Assembly (NCBI GenBank): GCA_046154545.1
Contig: JBJXGC010000037.1
Coordinates: 1-5,055 of the forward strand
Reading direction: 5' to 3'
Length of the DNA: 5,055 nucleotides
Origin: JBJXGC01 sp046154545
Lineage (GTDB): Bacteria > Chloroflexota > Dehalococcoidia > Tepidiformales > Tepidiformaceae
Shown: positions 4,808-5,055 of the stretch, one piece after another
Layout of the letters: each line of letters opens with the position of its first letter
Position numbering within the stretch: position 1 is the first letter of the stretch
Program-made: the position numbers and the translations under genes
Notes under the pieces: generated by a model
The model's input: the letters and a program-made list of their open reading frames with translations, nothing else
Told to the model about the DNA's origin: nothing
Database searches by the model: none

Positions 4808-5055
4808 ATGGCCAGCAGTGAGACCTTCGACATCGTCGTCATCGGTGCTGGCTCTTCCGGCGCCGTCATTGCCGCCCGGGCGAGTGAGGACCCCCGCAAC
4901 TCCGTCTGCCTCATCGAGGCCGGCCCGGACTACGCCGACACCGCCTCCACCCCCTTCGACCTGGTCAACAGCCACAACAACTCCTACCGCGACCACGACT
5001 GGGGCTTCGAATACCAGCCGACCGCTGAAGGCCGCGCGCAGCCCTTCCCCCGCGG
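4808..5055 (+). CDS. GMC-family FAD-dependent oxidoreductase, N-terminal part
   Basis: The first 82 codons of a glucose-methanol-choline family oxidoreductase lie in the window; the full protein, usually 500-600 residues, continues past the edge. The N-terminal Rossmann fold is clear: FDIVVIGAGSSGAVIAARAS carries the dinucleotide-binding GxGxxG (G13, G15, G18). VCLIEAGPDY (33-42) has the acidic residue (E37) that holds the FAD ribose. The segment DWGFEYQPT...AQPFPRG (64-83) leads into the family signature expected just beyond the edge. Members oxidise alcohols such as choline, sugars or polyethylene glycol; the substrate cannot be told from this fragment. The ATG has an excellent ribosome site, GGAGGG (4797-4802), 5 bases upstream. 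There is no signal peptide, so a cytoplasmic enzyme is likely. It is the only plus-strand gene and is divergent from its neighbour. Confidence 0.93.
   Translation, partial: MASSETFDIVVIGAGSSGAVIAARASEDPRNSVCLIEAGPDYADTASTPFDLVNSHNNSYRDHDWGFEYQPTAEGRAQPFPR

Noticed and set aside
4724..4996. 90-codon minus-strand open frame over the GMC gene start
   Set aside because: It is the antisense shadow of the FAD-binding domain, Val/Gly-rich, with no support of its own.

Overview
The window is GC-rich bacterial chromosomal DNA, apparently from a poorly characterised, perhaps uncultivated, lineage. A split ADP-forming acyl-CoA synthetase together with a GMC oxidoreductase and a Band-7 protein would fit environmental Chloroflexota or similar soil and aquatic bacteria. 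That placement is a guess from gene content, since no marker gene is present. Almost everything lies on the minus strand, so the transcription order runs from high to low coordinates. The exception is the last gene, at the right edge.

Right edge: the first 82 codons of a GMC-family FAD oxidoreductase (4808-5055, plus). It is separated by about 160 bases, with a strong GC-rich hairpin, from a divergent small two-helix membrane protein (4414-4644, minus). Centre: the two subunits of an NDP-forming (ADP-forming) acyl-CoA synthetase, the ATP-grasp beta subunit (3600-4298) followed by the CoA-binding, phosphohistidine alpha subunit (2062-3483). A candidate promoter lies in front of the beta gene. 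Together they would interconvert acyl-CoA + ADP + Pi and acid + CoA + ATP. The beta start is best placed at the ATG at 4298, behind a GAGGA ribosome site.

Directly downstream of the alpha gene is a type II toxin-antitoxin cassette. An 88-residue acidic antitoxin (1746-2012) overlaps by 8 bases a MazF/PemK-family toxin gene (1380-1753), which is broken by a single missing base in a G run. The antitoxin has its own AT-rich promoter whose -10 box lies inside a palindrome, and the transcript would be almost leaderless. After the toxin comes a 44-codon in-frame copy of the C-terminus of the alpha subunit (1249-1383). The cassette is therefore bracketed by direct repeats of about 96 and 99 bases. 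The start codon of a small cupin protein (902-1252) overlaps the stop of this copy. The simplest reading is that the cupin gene was once coupled directly to an alpha-subunit gene, and that the toxin-antitoxin cassette now sits between them with the 3' end of the host gene duplicated.

Left edge: after 156 non-coding bases comes an SPFH/Band-7 (prohibitin-like) membrane protein. Its first 248 codons (1-745, minus) are in the window and its C-terminus lies beyond the edge. I found no RNA genes, CRISPR array, transposase, integrase or origin. Most of the locus is ordinary metabolism. The unusual part is the repeat-bracketed, frameshifted toxin-antitoxin insert.
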